A stretch of 64,000 nt of DNA from VRUE01 sp963774555 (lineage in GTDB: Bacteria > Actinomycetota > Thermoleophilia > Solirubrobacterales > 70-9). The stretch covers positions 1,054,001 to 1,118,000 of the forward strand of contig CAVZFL010000002.1 in NCBI GenBank assembly GCA_963774555.1. Direction: 5' to 3'. This document shows, one piece after another, positions 1-8,904 of the stretch (the first letter of the stretch is position 1; each line of letters starts with the position of its first letter). The notes beneath the pieces are model-generated. The model worked only from the letters and a program-made list of their open reading frames with translations. It did no database searches and had not been told where the DNA came from. Both the position numbers and the translations under genes were made by a program.

Positions 1-318
1 AGCGTCGTAGAAGGTGAGGTCGTGAGCCAGGGCCAGCTCGGCAGCGGGCTGGTGGTCCTCCGGGAGGAACTCGAGCGGGTCGCCGCAGATCTCGCGGAGC
101 AGATCGAGCGCGGTGGCGATCTTTTCGGCCGACCAGCCGGAATGGATCGTGAGCACGTTGCCGACCTCGTGCACGGCAAGCGCCGTGGTCCTCATCGCCA
201 GCCGCCCGATCGCAGCCCGGGCCAGCTCGCCGTCGGGCTCACGCTCGACCGGGAGGAACCACTTGACCGCGACGCTGGCGTCGACGAGCCAGGCGCCGGT
301 TGAAGAAGGAGGGTTCAC
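1..318 (-). CDS. VapC-like PIN-domain toxin (partial, runs off left edge)
   Basis: Reverse-strand reading from a GTG at 318 gives a PIN-domain protein: N-terminal VDASVAVKWF carries the first conserved Asp, HEVGNVL carries the conserved Glu region, and the truncated end LTFYDA carries the distal Asp. PIN toxins of VapBC modules are Mg-dependent ribonucleases that cleave tRNA or rRNA. The GTG overlaps the stop of the upstream ribbon-helix-helix gene (GTGA), so the pair is translationally coupled. The C-terminus lies outside the window. Confidence 0.8.
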   Translation of the reverse strand, partial: MNPPSSTGAWLVDASVAVKWFLPVEREPDGELARAAIGRLAMRTTALAVHEVGNVLTIHSGWSAEKIATALDLLREICGDPLEFLPEDHQPAAELALAHDLTFYDA

Positions 319-551
319 GTGTCGCGGCGGCGATCGGCGCGAATCATGGCGGCAGCGTCGACGGGGCCGGCCCAGGTCGCGCTGATTGCGTCGAGGTCGG
401 CAAGAAGCGTGTCGCGATCCCGCCGGAGCAAGCCGAGCTCACGTCGGGCAGCGTCCTGGAGGAGGGCGCTGCGAGTCGTCTTGCGACGCGTGACCTCGGC
501 GTCGAGGGCACCGAGGAGGGCATCGGGGATTGAGACCATGACCTTGGCCAT
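315..551 (-). CDS. Ribbon-helix-helix antitoxin (VapB-like)
   Basis: About 78 residues starting MAKVMVSIPDALL, a CopG/RHH-type DNA-binding fold: beta-strand KVMVSIPD then two helices containing LDAEVTRRKTTRSALLQ. The C-terminus would bind and neutralise the toxin. The first gene of a two-gene operon with the PIN toxin, overlapping it by four bases. An upstream in-frame start at 605 exists, but the RHH strand starts at 551. No clear Shine-Dalgarno lies before 551 and a TATA-like stretch sits close upstream, so the message may be leaderless. Confidence 0.78.
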   Translation of the reverse strand: MAKVMVSIPDALLGALDAEVTRRKTTRSALLQDAARRELGLLRRDRDTLLADLDAISATWAGPVDAAAMIRADRRRDT

Positions 552-653
552 TGTCCGAGTATATACCTGCGGCAATACTGAAATTGGTGCTTGGGCCGTT
601 GCCATTGCCTACATAAGGCAACAGCCGCGAAAACTCTCCCCCCTGCCGGCCCG

Positions 654-1325
654 CTATTCGGGCGAAGCGGCCTCGTCGGCGACCACGGTCATGCGCTCGT
701 TCTCGACCCGGCCGGCCGGGATCGAGGTGTCGCCAGCGAGCAGTTTTCTCAGGGCCTCGACCTTGTCGGGGCCGGTGACGAGCCAGACGATCCGGCGGGC
801 GGAGTCGAGGGCGGGATAGGTGAGGGTCATGCGGCGGTGGCCCTGGTAGACGGACTCGGTGAGGGCGACGCGGCGGTCGCGGACCTCGAGCACGGGATCG
901 CCGGGGACGAGCGAGGCGGTGTGGCCGTCGGGGCCGAGGCCGAGGTGGACGCAGTCGAGCGGGTCGGGCAGGGTGTTTTCGTAGTCGTGGGCGGCTCCGT
1001 CGAGGTCGCGCTGGGTGACCGGCATCGGTCGCAGGGTCGCCTGGTGGTCCATCGAGAGGCCGAGGACCATGTGGGTGAGGTTGCGCTCCTCGCTGCCCGG
1101 CGAGGCGATCCGCTCGTCGACCTGGAACAGCTCGGCGTTGGGCCAGGGCATCTGCTCTTCTTCGCCGAGGATTGCCAGCATCGCCCAGGGGCTGCGGCCG
1201 CCGCTCATCGCAAACGAGAAGGTGTTGCGCTCGGCAACCGAGGCGGATCCGGCGGCGGCGATCAGCTCGGCGGCACGGCGCGCCGCCGCCTTTTCGTCGG
1301 CGCAGACCTCGAGATCGATCGCCAC
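654..1325 (-). CDS. pgl: 6-phosphogluconolactonase
   Basis: 223 residues with a GTG start. It hydrolyses 6-phosphoglucono-1,5-lactone to 6-phosphogluconate in the oxidative pentose-phosphate pathway. Family marks are SGGRSPWAML near residue 41, the VDER motif near 70, and GLGPDGHTASL near 128. Length fits the bacterial SOL/DevB family. It lies 6 bp downstream of gnd, on the same strand, so the two form an operon. Intact reading frame. Confidence 0.93.
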   Translation of the reverse strand: MAIDLEVCADEKAAARRAAELIAAAGSASVAERNTFSFAMSGGRSPWAMLAILGEEEQMPWPNAELFQVDERIASPGSEERNLTHMVLGLSMDHQATLRPMPVTQRDLDGAAHDYENTLPDPLDCVHLGLGPDGHTASLVPGDPVLEVRDRRVALTESVYQGHRRMTLTYPALDSARRIVWLVTGPDKVEALRKLLAGDTSIPAGRVENERMTVVADEAASPE

Positions 1326-1331
1326 GACTGC

Positions 1332-2349
1332 CTAGGACGGCTTCTCGTCGTGGCCGCCGAACTGCTTGCGCATGGCGGAGAGCACCTTGTCGGCGAAGTC
1401 GTCGAGGCCGCGCGAGGCGAAGCGCTCGTAGAGCGCGGTGGTGAGCACCGGCGCAGGCACGCCCTCGTCGATCGCGGCGATCGAGGTCCAGCGGCCCTCG
1501 CCGGAGTCCGAGACCCGGCCGGCGAACTCGGAGAGGTCGGCGGATTCCTGCATCGAGGCGGCGGTCAGGTCGAGCAGCCAGGAGCCGATCACGCTGCCGC
1601 GCCGCCAGACCTCGGTCACCTCGGGCAGGTCGAGGTCGTACTGGTAGTACTCGGGCTGCTCCATCGGCGCCGTCTCGGCGTCGGCCTCGCGCTGGACCTT
1701 GCCGGCGTTGGCGTTCTTGAGGATGTTGAGGCCCTCGGCGTAGGCGGCCATCACGCCGTACTCGATCCCGTTGTGCACCATCTTCACGAAGTGCCCGGCG
1801 CCGTTGGGGCCGCAGTGCAGGTAGCCGTTCTCGGCGGGCGAGACGTCGCCCGAGCGCCCCGGCGTGCGCTCGGCCGACTCGACCCCGGGCGCCAGCGAGG
1901 CGAAGACCGGATCGAGCCGCTGCACGGCGCCATCGGGGCCGCCGATCATCAGGCAGTAGCCGCGCTCGAGGCCGAAGACGCCGCCGCTGGTGCCGCAGTC
2001 GACGAAGTCGATCCCGCTCTCGCCGCAGCATCTCGGCGCGGCGGATGTCGTCGCGGTAGTAGGAGTTGCCGCCGTCGATGATCGCGTCGCCGGGCTCGAG
2101 CACCGCGGCGACGTCGGCGATCGTCTTCTCGGTGATCTCGCCCGCCGGCACCATCACCCAGACCGAGCGCGGCGCGCTCAGCTTCGAAGCAAGCTCCTGC
2201 AGGGACGAGGCGCCCTCGGCACCCTCCCCGGCCAGCTCGGCGACGGCGTCGGGGTTGACGTCGTAGACGACGAGCCGGTGACTGTCGCGCATCAGCCTCC
2301 GCGCCATGTTGGCGCCCATGCGGCCGAGCCCTACTATTCCCAGCTCCAT
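1332..2349 (-). CDS. gnd: 6-phosphogluconate dehydrogenase (decarboxylating), frameshifted
   Basis: Start MELGIVGLGRMGANMARRL shows the Rossmann GxGxxG; IIDGGNSYYRD and later CGTSGG match the substrate-binding region, and WRRGSVIGSWLLDL the C-terminal helical domain. It converts 6-phosphogluconate to ribulose-5-phosphate with NADPH or NADH. About 338 residues, the short YqeC-like type. One frame change near 2018-2022 separates two otherwise good halves; removing one G restores RESGIDFVDCGTSGG. I regard this as a consensus error. The ATG overlaps the divergent zwf ATG in a CATG; an in-frame GTG at 2358 is an alternative start. Confidence 0.88.
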
Positions 2350-3733
2350 GTCGACCACCCTACCCGCCGACGTCCTCGTAATCTTCGGCATCACCGGCGA
2401 CCTGGCGAAGAAAATGACCTTCCGCGCGCTCTACCGGCTGGAGGCGCGGGGCAAGCTCGATTGCCCGATCGTCGGCGTCGCGATCGACGAGTGGAGCATC
2501 GAGCAGCTGCGCGAGCACGCCCGCGAATCGATCGCCGCGACTGTCTCCAGCCCCGACGAGGACGTCTTCAAGCGCCTCGCCGATCGCCTCTCCTACGTCC
2601 AGGGCGACTACGCCGACGCCGCCACCTTCAAGGCCGTCGGCGAGGCGATCGGCGAGGCGAAGCGGCCGGTCTTCTACCTCGAGGTGCCGCCCTCGCTGTT
2701 CGCCACCGTGGTCAACGGTCTGGGTGAGGCGGGGCTGACCGATAACGCCCACGTCGTGATCGAGAAGCCCTTCGGCCACGACCTCGAGTCGGCCAGGGCG
2801 CTCAACGCCGACCTCTGCGAAGTCCTCGACGAGAAGCAGATCCTGCGCATCGACCATTACCTCGGCAAGGAGCCGGTGATGGACATCACCTACCTGCGCT
2901 TCGCCAACTCGGTGCTGGAGCCGGTCTGGAACCGCCAGCACGTCTCGCACGTGCAGATGACGATCGCCGAGGATTTCGGCGTCGACGACCGCGGCCGCTT
3001 CTACGACGCGGTCGGGGCGATGCGCGACGTGATCCAGAACCACGCCCTGCAGGTGCTGGCGCTGGTCGGAATGGGCCCGCCGACCGGCAACCACAGCGAC
3101 TCGGTCCGCGACAAGAAGCTCGAATTCTTCAAAGCCATGCGCACGGCGGACCCCAAGCGCTACGTGCGCGGCCAGTACAAGGGCTTCCTCGAGGTCAAGG
3201 ACGTCGCGCCCGATTCCACCACCGAGACCTTCGCCGCGGTCGAGCTCGAGGTCGACAACTGGCGCTGGAGCGGCGTGCCCTTCTTCATCCGGGCCGGCAA
3301 GTGCATGCCGGCCAAGTCGAGCGAGGTGAGCGTCGTCTTCAAGCGCCCGCCGCCGCTCGGGGTCGGCGCCGGCGGGCGGCCCGACCCCAACCGGATGACG
3401 GTGCGGATCGAGCCGGACCCCGGCGCCCGGATGAGGCTCTTCGCCAAGAAAGCCGCCGCGGAGGCATTCGAGCCGGCCGACCTCGAGGTGCTCTTCGAAA
3501 AGATACCGGGCGAGGAGCCCGAGCCCTACGAGCGGCTGCTCGGCGACGCGATCGCCGGCCGCCACCAGCTCTTCACCCGCCAGGACACCGTCGAGGAGAC
3601 CTGGCGGATCGTCGAGCCGCTGCTCGACGATCCGGGACCGGTGCACCCCTACGAGCCCGGCACCTGGGGCCCGCCCGAGGCCGAGAAGCTGACCCGCGGC
3701 ATCACCCAGTGGCACGAGCCCTGGCTGCCCTGA
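2348..3733 (+). CDS. zwf: Glucose-6-phosphate 1-dehydrogenase
   Basis: 461 residues from the ATG at 2348. It oxidises glucose-6-phosphate to 6-phosphogluconolactone with NADP+, the entry step of the oxidative pentose-phosphate pathway. GITGDLAKK is the dinucleotide-binding motif, EKPFGHDL the conserved loop, and RIDHYLGKEPV the active-site signature with the catalytic His. Intact. A longer in-frame start at 2306 is possible but adds residues with no family match. Divergent from gnd-pgl, so all three steps of the branch are together. A large palindrome follows the stop. Confidence 0.94.
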   Translation: MSTTLPADVLVIFGITGDLAKKMTFRALYRLEARGKLDCPIVGVAIDEWSIEQLREHARESIAATVSSPDEDVFKRLADRLSYVQGDYADAATFKAVGEAIGEAKRPVFYLEVPPSLFATVVNGLGEAGLTDNAHVVIEKPFGHDLESARALNADLCEVLDEKQILRIDHYLGKEPVMDITYLRFANSVLEPVWNRQHVSHVQMTIAEDFGVDDRGRFYDAVGAMRDVIQNHALQVLALVGMGPPTGNHSDSVRDKKLEFFKAMRTADPKRYVRGQYKGFLEVKDVAPDSTTETFAAVELEVDNWRWSGVPFFIRAGKCMPAKSSEVSVVFKRPPPLGVGAGGRPDPNRMTVRIEPDPGARMRLFAKKAAAEAFEPADLEVLFEKIPGEEPEPYERLLGDAIAGRHQLFTRQDTVEETWRIVEPLLDDPGPVHPYEPGTWGPPEAEKLTRGITQWHEPWLP

Positions 3734-3736
3734 CCG

Positions 3737-3783
3737 CCGACGGGCCGATTCCGGTCGATATACGTTGGTTTTCGGCCCGTCGG
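3737..3783. repeat. Dispersed palindrome, copy A
   Basis: Arms CCGACGGGCCGA (3737-3748) and TCGGCCCGTCGG (3772-3783) form a 12-bp perfect stem with a 23-base loop, four bases after the zwf stop. The same arm sequence recurs at 57156-57208, 58122-58172 and 58315-58363. It probably also acts as a transcription terminator for zwf. Confidence 0.75.
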
Positions 3784-3812
3784 CCCCGGTTTGCGGGGGC
3801 GTGCTAATTTTG

Positions 3813-3837
3813 GGCGACCCTAATTAGGGTCGCCTAA
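3813..3837. promoter_or_regulatory. Iron box (DtxR/IdeR-like) with perfect palindrome, upstream of efeU
   Basis: GGCGACCCTAA at 3813-3823 is followed directly by its perfect inverse TTAGGGTCGCC (3824-3834), and TTAGGGTCGCCTAA (3824-3837) forms an overlapping second palindrome. It resembles the DtxR/IdeR consensus TTAGG...CCTAA. It lies 23 bases before the efeU ATG, consistent with iron-dependent repression. The regulator assignment is inference. Confidence 0.7.
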
Positions 3838-3859
3838 TGCAGACTGAACGGCACAACAG

Positions 3860-4720
3860 ATGATTCCGACGCTCGTTATCGCATTGCGCGAGGGAGTCGA
3901 GGCCTCGCTGATCATCGGCATCATCGCCGCCTTCCTCGCCAGCGAGGGGCGGCGCGACGCGATGAAGCAGATGTGGGCCGGAGTGGCGGTCGCCGTCGCG
4001 CTCTGCGTCGGCATCGCCGTGATCCTACGCCTGGTCGGCGAGCAGCTGCCCCAGCGCCAACAGGAGGGCCTGGAGACGGTGATCGGCATGATCGCGGTCA
4101 GCGCCGTCACCTACATGATCGTCTGGATGCGGCGCAACGCGCGCGGAATCAAGAAGGTGCTGCAGGGCAACGCCGCCAGCGCCCTGGCCAGCGGCTCGAC
4201 CATGGCCCTGGTCGCAATGGCCTTCCTCGCCGTCCTGCGCGAGGGCTTCGAGACCTCGGTCTTCCTGCTCGCCGCCTTCAACGACGCGAGCGACACGACG
4301 GCCGCCGGCGCCGGCGCGGTGATCGGCCTGCTTGCCGCGATCGCGATCGGCCTCGGCATCTACCGCGGCGGCGTGCGGATCAACCTCACCCGCTTCTTCA
4401 AGGTCACCGGCCTGATCCTCGTCTTCGTCGCCGCCGGCCTGCTCTCGACCTCGCTGCACACGGCCCACGAGGCGGGCTGGTTCAACGACCTGCAGAGCCA
4501 GGCGATCGACCTCACCTGGCTGGTCCAGCCGGGCACGATCTCGGGCTCGCTGCTGACCGGGATGCTGGGCCTGCAGCCGACCCCGACCGTCGGCGAGGCG
4601 CTGATCTACCTGCTCTACGCGGTGCCGATGTCGCTCTACGTGCTCTGGCCCGACCGGCTGCGGGTGCGCCGCGCACCGGCCCGCGCCCGCGGCGCCGCGC
4701 CAGCCCAGAGCCCTGCCTGA
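3860..4720 (+). CDS. efeU: FTR1-family high-affinity iron permease
   Basis: 286 residues, about seven hydrophobic segments. Two REGxE iron-binding motifs are visible, REGVE at residues 10-14 and REGFE near 126-130, as required for FTR1/EfeU iron transport across the cytoplasmic membrane. Intact. An iron box lies just upstream and the EfeO-like lipoprotein gene follows 135 bases later with its own copy. No EfeB (DyP peroxidase) gene is adjacent. Confidence 0.92.
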   Translation: MIPTLVIALREGVEASLIIGIIAAFLASEGRRDAMKQMWAGVAVAVALCVGIAVILRLVGEQLPQRQQEGLETVIGMIAVSAVTYMIVWMRRNARGIKKVLQGNAASALASGSTMALVAMAFLAVLREGFETSVFLLAAFNDASDTTAAGAGAVIGLLAAIAIGLGIYRGGVRINLTRFFKVTGLILVFVAAGLLSTSLHTAHEAGWFNDLQSQAIDLTWLVQPGTISGSLLTGMLGLQPTPTVGEALIYLLYAVPMSLYVLWPDRLRVRRAPARARGAAPAQSPA

Positions 4721-4803
4721 CCCGCACTCCGCGGCGGACCCACAGGAACAGCCCGGCCAGCCCGGGTCGGTTCGCCTATTCCGACTTCTTTTGTCGGTTT
4801 TTG

Positions 4804-4817
4804 TTAGGGTGCCCTAA
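4804..4817. promoter_or_regulatory. Iron box upstream of efeO
   Basis: TTAGGGTGCCCTAA, a 14-bp palindrome differing at only two positions from the core of the box before efeU, 38 bases before the efeO ATG. Two such boxes in one locus suggest independent, co-repressed promoters for permease and lipoprotein. Confidence 0.7.
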
Positions 4818-4855
4818 TTCTTATTCGGGAAGTCGACCAAGGAGCACTTGCAGAG

Positions 4856-6002
4856 ATGAATCGACGCCTCGTCCGCCCCGCACTGATCGCCGCTGGGACC
4901 GGCCTGATCGCATTGCTTGCCGCCGGCTGCGGCTCGAGCGAAGACGCTCCCCCGGGCGCCAGGAAGCTTTCGTTCAAGCTGACCGACGCGGGCTGCGTGC
5001 CGCACACCGCCACGGCTCCAGCGGGGCCGATCGTCTTCGAAGTCGAAAACGCCGGCACCACGAGCGTGACCGAGTTCGAGGTCCTGGAAGGCGAGACGAT
5101 CCTCGGTGAGAAGGAGAACCTCTCCGATGGCCTCTCCGGCAGCTTCTCGCTCAACCTCGACGGCGGCGAGTACACCTTGTACTGCCCGGGAGGCTCGAGT
5201 GAGCGGGGAACGCTGACGGTGATCGGAAAGGCTGACGCGAGAGTAACCACGCCGGACGAAAAGGACGCCGTCAAGCAGTACCGCAGCTATCTCGAACAGA
5301 ACGCCGACGCGCTGGTCGAGCAGACCGAACCGTTCGTCGCCGCCGTCGTCGCCGGGAACGCGGCCAGGGCAAGATCGCTCTACGCCGCGGCGCGCATCCC
5401 CTACGAGCGAATCGAGCCGGTCGCCGAGTCCTTCGGCGATCTCGACCCGCGCATCGACGCGCGCCAAAACGACGTGCCCGCTGAGGAGTTCGGCGGCTTC
5501 CACAGGATCGAGAGGGCGCTCTGGAACGGCACCACCGCGGGCCTGAAGCCCGTCGTCATGGGCAGCACGGCTGGCATGGCACCGGTCGCCAAGCAGCTGC
5601 TCGCCGACGTCAGGGAACTGAAGCGCAAGGTAAAGACCGTCGACCTGCAGCCCGCGCAGATCGCCAACGGCGCCAACGAGCTGCTCGGTGAGGTCTCGGC
5701 CTCGAAGATCACCGGCGAGGAGGAGCGCTACTCGCATATCGACCTGGTCGACTTCGAGGCCAACGTCGAAGGGGCCGAAGCAGCCTTCGACGCGGTCGAG
5801 CCGCTGGTCGGAGACTCGGAGCTGGTCGAGGAGGTCGAGACCGGCTTCGAGAAGGTCGACGCGGCCCTCGATGCCCTACCGCCGCGGCGACGGCTTCGTC
5901 CCCTACACCGAGCTGACAAAGGCCGATACGCGCAAGCTGGCACAGGAAATAGACGCTCTCGCGGAGGAGTTGTCACAGGTGCCGGCCCAGATCGTCGGCT
6001 GA
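4856..6002 (+). CDS. efeO: EfeO-like iron-uptake lipoprotein (cupredoxin plus M75 domain), frameshifted near the end
   Basis: Signal peptide with lipobox LLAAGCGSS (Cys near residue 24). A cupredoxin-like domain spans about 35-125; an imelysin/peptidase-M75 domain follows, with the HxxE metal motif in FHRIERALW. EfeO captures extracytoplasmic iron for the EfeU permease. A frame change near 5876-5880 joins the main frame to GDGFVPYTELTKADTRKL, which completes the M75 domain and stops at 6002, 19 bases before recQ. The extra base sits in a C run and is probably a sequence error. Confidence 0.88.
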
Positions 6003-6021
6003 ACCCCATAGCCTGGTTGGG

Positions 6022-7573
6022 ATGACCGTCGCCAGCGCAGACAGGGCCGACCGGCTGCTCGCGGAGCTCGGCTTCGAGAGCTGGCGGCCCGGCCAGAAGG
6101 AGGCCGTCGAAGCCGGCCTGGAGGGCCGCGACTCGCTGATCGTGATGCCGACCGGCGGCGGCAAGAGCCTCTGCTACCAGCTGCCGGGACTGGCCAGCGA
6201 GGACCTGACGATCGTGGTCAGCCCGCTGATCGCGCTGATGAACGACCAGTGGCGACGGCTGACGGCGGCCGGGCACCCGGTGGCGATGATCTCCTCGGGG
6301 ATGAGCGCCGAGCGCGCCCGCGAGGCGCTCGGCCAGGTTCGCGACGGCAGCGCGCGCATCGTCTACTGCTCGCCGGAGCGCTTCGCCTCGACCGTCTTCC
6401 TCGATGCCCTGGCGCAGCGGCGGGTCGACCTGCTCGCGGTCGACGAGGCGCACTGCGTCTCGGAGTGGGGACACGACTTCCGGCCCGACTACCTGCGCCT
6501 GCCGGAGATCGCCGAGCGGCTCGGGCGGCCGACGGTGATGGCCTGCACGGCGACGGCGACCAAGGCGGTGGCGGCGGAGATCGTCAACCGCTTCGGCCTG
6601 CGCCAGCCGCTGCAGGTGCGCTCGGGGTTCGACCGTCCCAACCTCTCCTTCGACGTGGTGCGGCTGGAAGGGACGGGATCGAAGGCGCGGCGCCTGGCAC
6701 TGCTCGACGCCGGCCTGGCCGACCCCGCCAACCGGCCGGCGATCGTCTACTGCGGCACCCGGCGCGACACCGACGAGGTGGCCGAGGCGCTGCGCGAATC
6801 GGGCCTGCGGGCGCTCGGCTACCACGCCGGCATGGAGGCCGAGGAGCGCACCGCGGACCCAGCGGCGCTTCATGGCCGGCGAGGCCGAAGTGATCGTCGC
6901 CACCAACGCCTTCGGCATGGGCGTCGACAAGGCCGACGTGCGCTCGGTCTGGCACATGGCGATCCCGACCAGCCTCGAGGCCTACTACCAGGAGGCCGGC
7001 CGTGGGGGACGCGACGGCCTGCCGGCGAAGGCGGTGCTGCTGGCGATGAAGGCCGACCTCGGCCGCCTGGTCCGCTTCAACCAGCAGCGCGAAAACGACC
7101 CCGACCTGGCGATCGCCCACGAGCGCGGCTGGCGCGACTTCCGCACGATCAAAGCCTTCATCTACTCCGAGCGCTGCCGCCGCCGCAGCGTCCTCGACCA
7201 CTTCGGCGACAGCCGCGCCGGGCGCGCCGCTGGGGCGTTGCTGCGACGTCTGCGACCCGAGGGCTGGCTGCCCGACCCCGAGACGGTCGCCGTGCGGGCG
7301 CCGAAGCGGGCCAAGGCCGCGCCGCCGGCGCGAGCTCGCGCGAAGCCGACGCGCCGCTGTTCGAGAAGCTCAAGGCGTGGCGCCTCCAGGCGGCCGCCGG
7401 GCAAGCCCGCCTACACCGTCGCCCACAACAAAACGCTCGCCGCGATCGCCGCGACGCGGCCGGGCGACGAGGGCAGCCTGGTCGAGATCCGCGGCGTCGG
7501 GCCCAGCTTCGTCGCCAAGTACGCCCCCGAGGTGCTGGCGATCGTCGGCGCTTCACAGGTCGAACACGCCTAG
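6022..7573 (+). CDS. recQ: ATP-dependent DNA helicase RecQ, frameshifted
   Basis: 3'-5' helicase of recombination repair. Walker A PTGGGKSLCYQ near residue 44, DEAH box VDEAHCVSEWGHDFRPDY, motif VI region YYQEAGRGGRDG. A frame change near 6852 lies between YHAGMEAEERT and TQRRFMAGEAEVIVATNAF. Several more between 7220 and 7400 break the zinc-binding part; the alternative frame supplies CCDVCDP, matching the RQC cysteines. A C-terminal HRDC-like region (KPAYTVAHNKTL to VGPSFVAKYAPEVL) ends at the TAG. Domain content is complete once frames are joined. Confidence 0.88.
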
Positions 7574-7651
7574 GCCACAGCTCGTCTACATCTGCGCCGC
7601 GAGCCGGATCTAGCGTCGCCGCGACGGACTCCCTCTACGAAAGGACCGCAG

Positions 7652-8771
7652 ATGAGACGCGTATTCCTTGCCCTCGCCCTGCTCGCACTGACCGCCCTGC
7701 TCCTCGCGCCGCTCGCCAGCGCCCACGACGGTCGCCGCGGCGACCAGGAGCGCGAGGGCGGACACCACGGCGACCATTCCGCCGCCCGTCACCTACGCGG
7801 TGATCGGCGACACCCCCTACGGCGCAGCCACAGATCGACAACTTCCCCAACGACGTCGCCGAGATCAACGCCGACCCCGACGTGCGTCTGGTGATGCACC
7901 TCGGCGACATCAAGAACGGCTCGAGCGACTGCACGACGCAGCTACTTCGAACAGATCCGCGCCGACTTCGACGGCTTCTCCGACCCGCTCGTCTACACGC
8001 CCGGCGACAACGAGTGGACCGACTGCCACCGCGCCAACAACGGCGGCTACTGGCCGGCGGGGCCGGTGCTGAACGGCGACTCCGCCCGGCCCGCCTCGGC
8101 GAGATCCACCGGATCTTCTTCGACCGGCCCGGCTGGACGCTCGGGCAGCAGCCGCAGCGGGTCGAGACCCAGGGCGGCGACTACGTCGAGAACGTGCTCT
8201 GGGACCGCGTCCGAGGTCGAGTTCGGCGATCTCGACGTGCCCGGCTCGAACAACGACTGGGCGCCCTGGTTCGGGCAGCCGCAGACGAAGTCGCAGATCG
8301 ACGAGGTCGCGGAGCGCACCCACGCCGACCTGGTCTGGCTCGACCGCATCTTCGACCGCGCCGCACGACGAGCACGCCAAGGCGGTCGCGATCGGCATCC
8401 AGGCCGACATGTGGGACCCGGCGATCGAGGGCGACCCGACCCAGTACGACCACTTTCAGCCGATCGTGCAGGCGCTGGCAGGCGAGGCGCGGCGCTTCCG
8501 CGGCCCGGTCCTGCTGCTCAACGGCGACTCGCACGCGTTCGTCGACGACCACCCGCTCGCCGATCCCAGCCGCCCGCAGAACAAGTCGATCTACGGGATC
8601 GCGCAGGACGTGCCGAACCTGCGCCGGATCACGGTCAACGGCAGCACGACGCCGTGCCACGAGTGGCTGAAGCTGACCGCCGACCCGCACGCCAGCGAAG
8701 TGTTCAGCTACCAGCGCATCCAGTTCGCCAAACAGCCCGGCTTCGACCACACCGTCTGCCCCGAGAAATAG
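7652..8771 (+). CDS. Secreted calcineurin-like metallophosphoesterase, multiply frameshifted
   Basis: Starts MRRVFLALALLALTALLLAP, a clear signal peptide ending ASAHD. Joined frames show metallophosphoesterase motifs: AVIGDTPYG, HLGDIKNG, YTPGDNEWTDC and LLLNGDSHAF, the usual Asp/Asn/His metal ligands. The substrate is unknown. At least seven single-base frame changes lie between 7820 and 8370. All are explained by one extra base per site, for example G at 7824 (between GGC and CAG) and G at 8363 (between GCC and CAC). The last 120 codons (8409-8771) are intact. Probably functional in the organism. Confidence 0.78.
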
Positions 8772-8787
8772 ACCCACGGGAAAGCCG

Positions 8788-8832
8788 GCGGGCCGAAAAT
8801 CGGAGCGCGACTCCGGTCTTCGGCCTGCCCGC
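8788..8832. terminator. Putative terminator hairpin
   Basis: GCGGGCCGAA near 8788 pairs with TTCGGCCTGCCCGC ending near 8832, with an inner GGAG...CTCC pairing. It falls 16 bases after the phosphoesterase stop. No long T-tract, so strength is uncertain. Confidence 0.45.
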
Positions 8833-8904
8833 AGATTGCAACCATCGGCCCGCGAGTGTGTTCTGCGGGAGGTGAGACGAACCCATCGGTTGAATCAGGG
8901 CCGG

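Noticed and set aside
3737..3783. Copy A palindrome as part of the iron operator
   Set aside because: Its arms match the GC-rich dispersed family, not the TTAGG iron box, and it lies 30 bases before the box.
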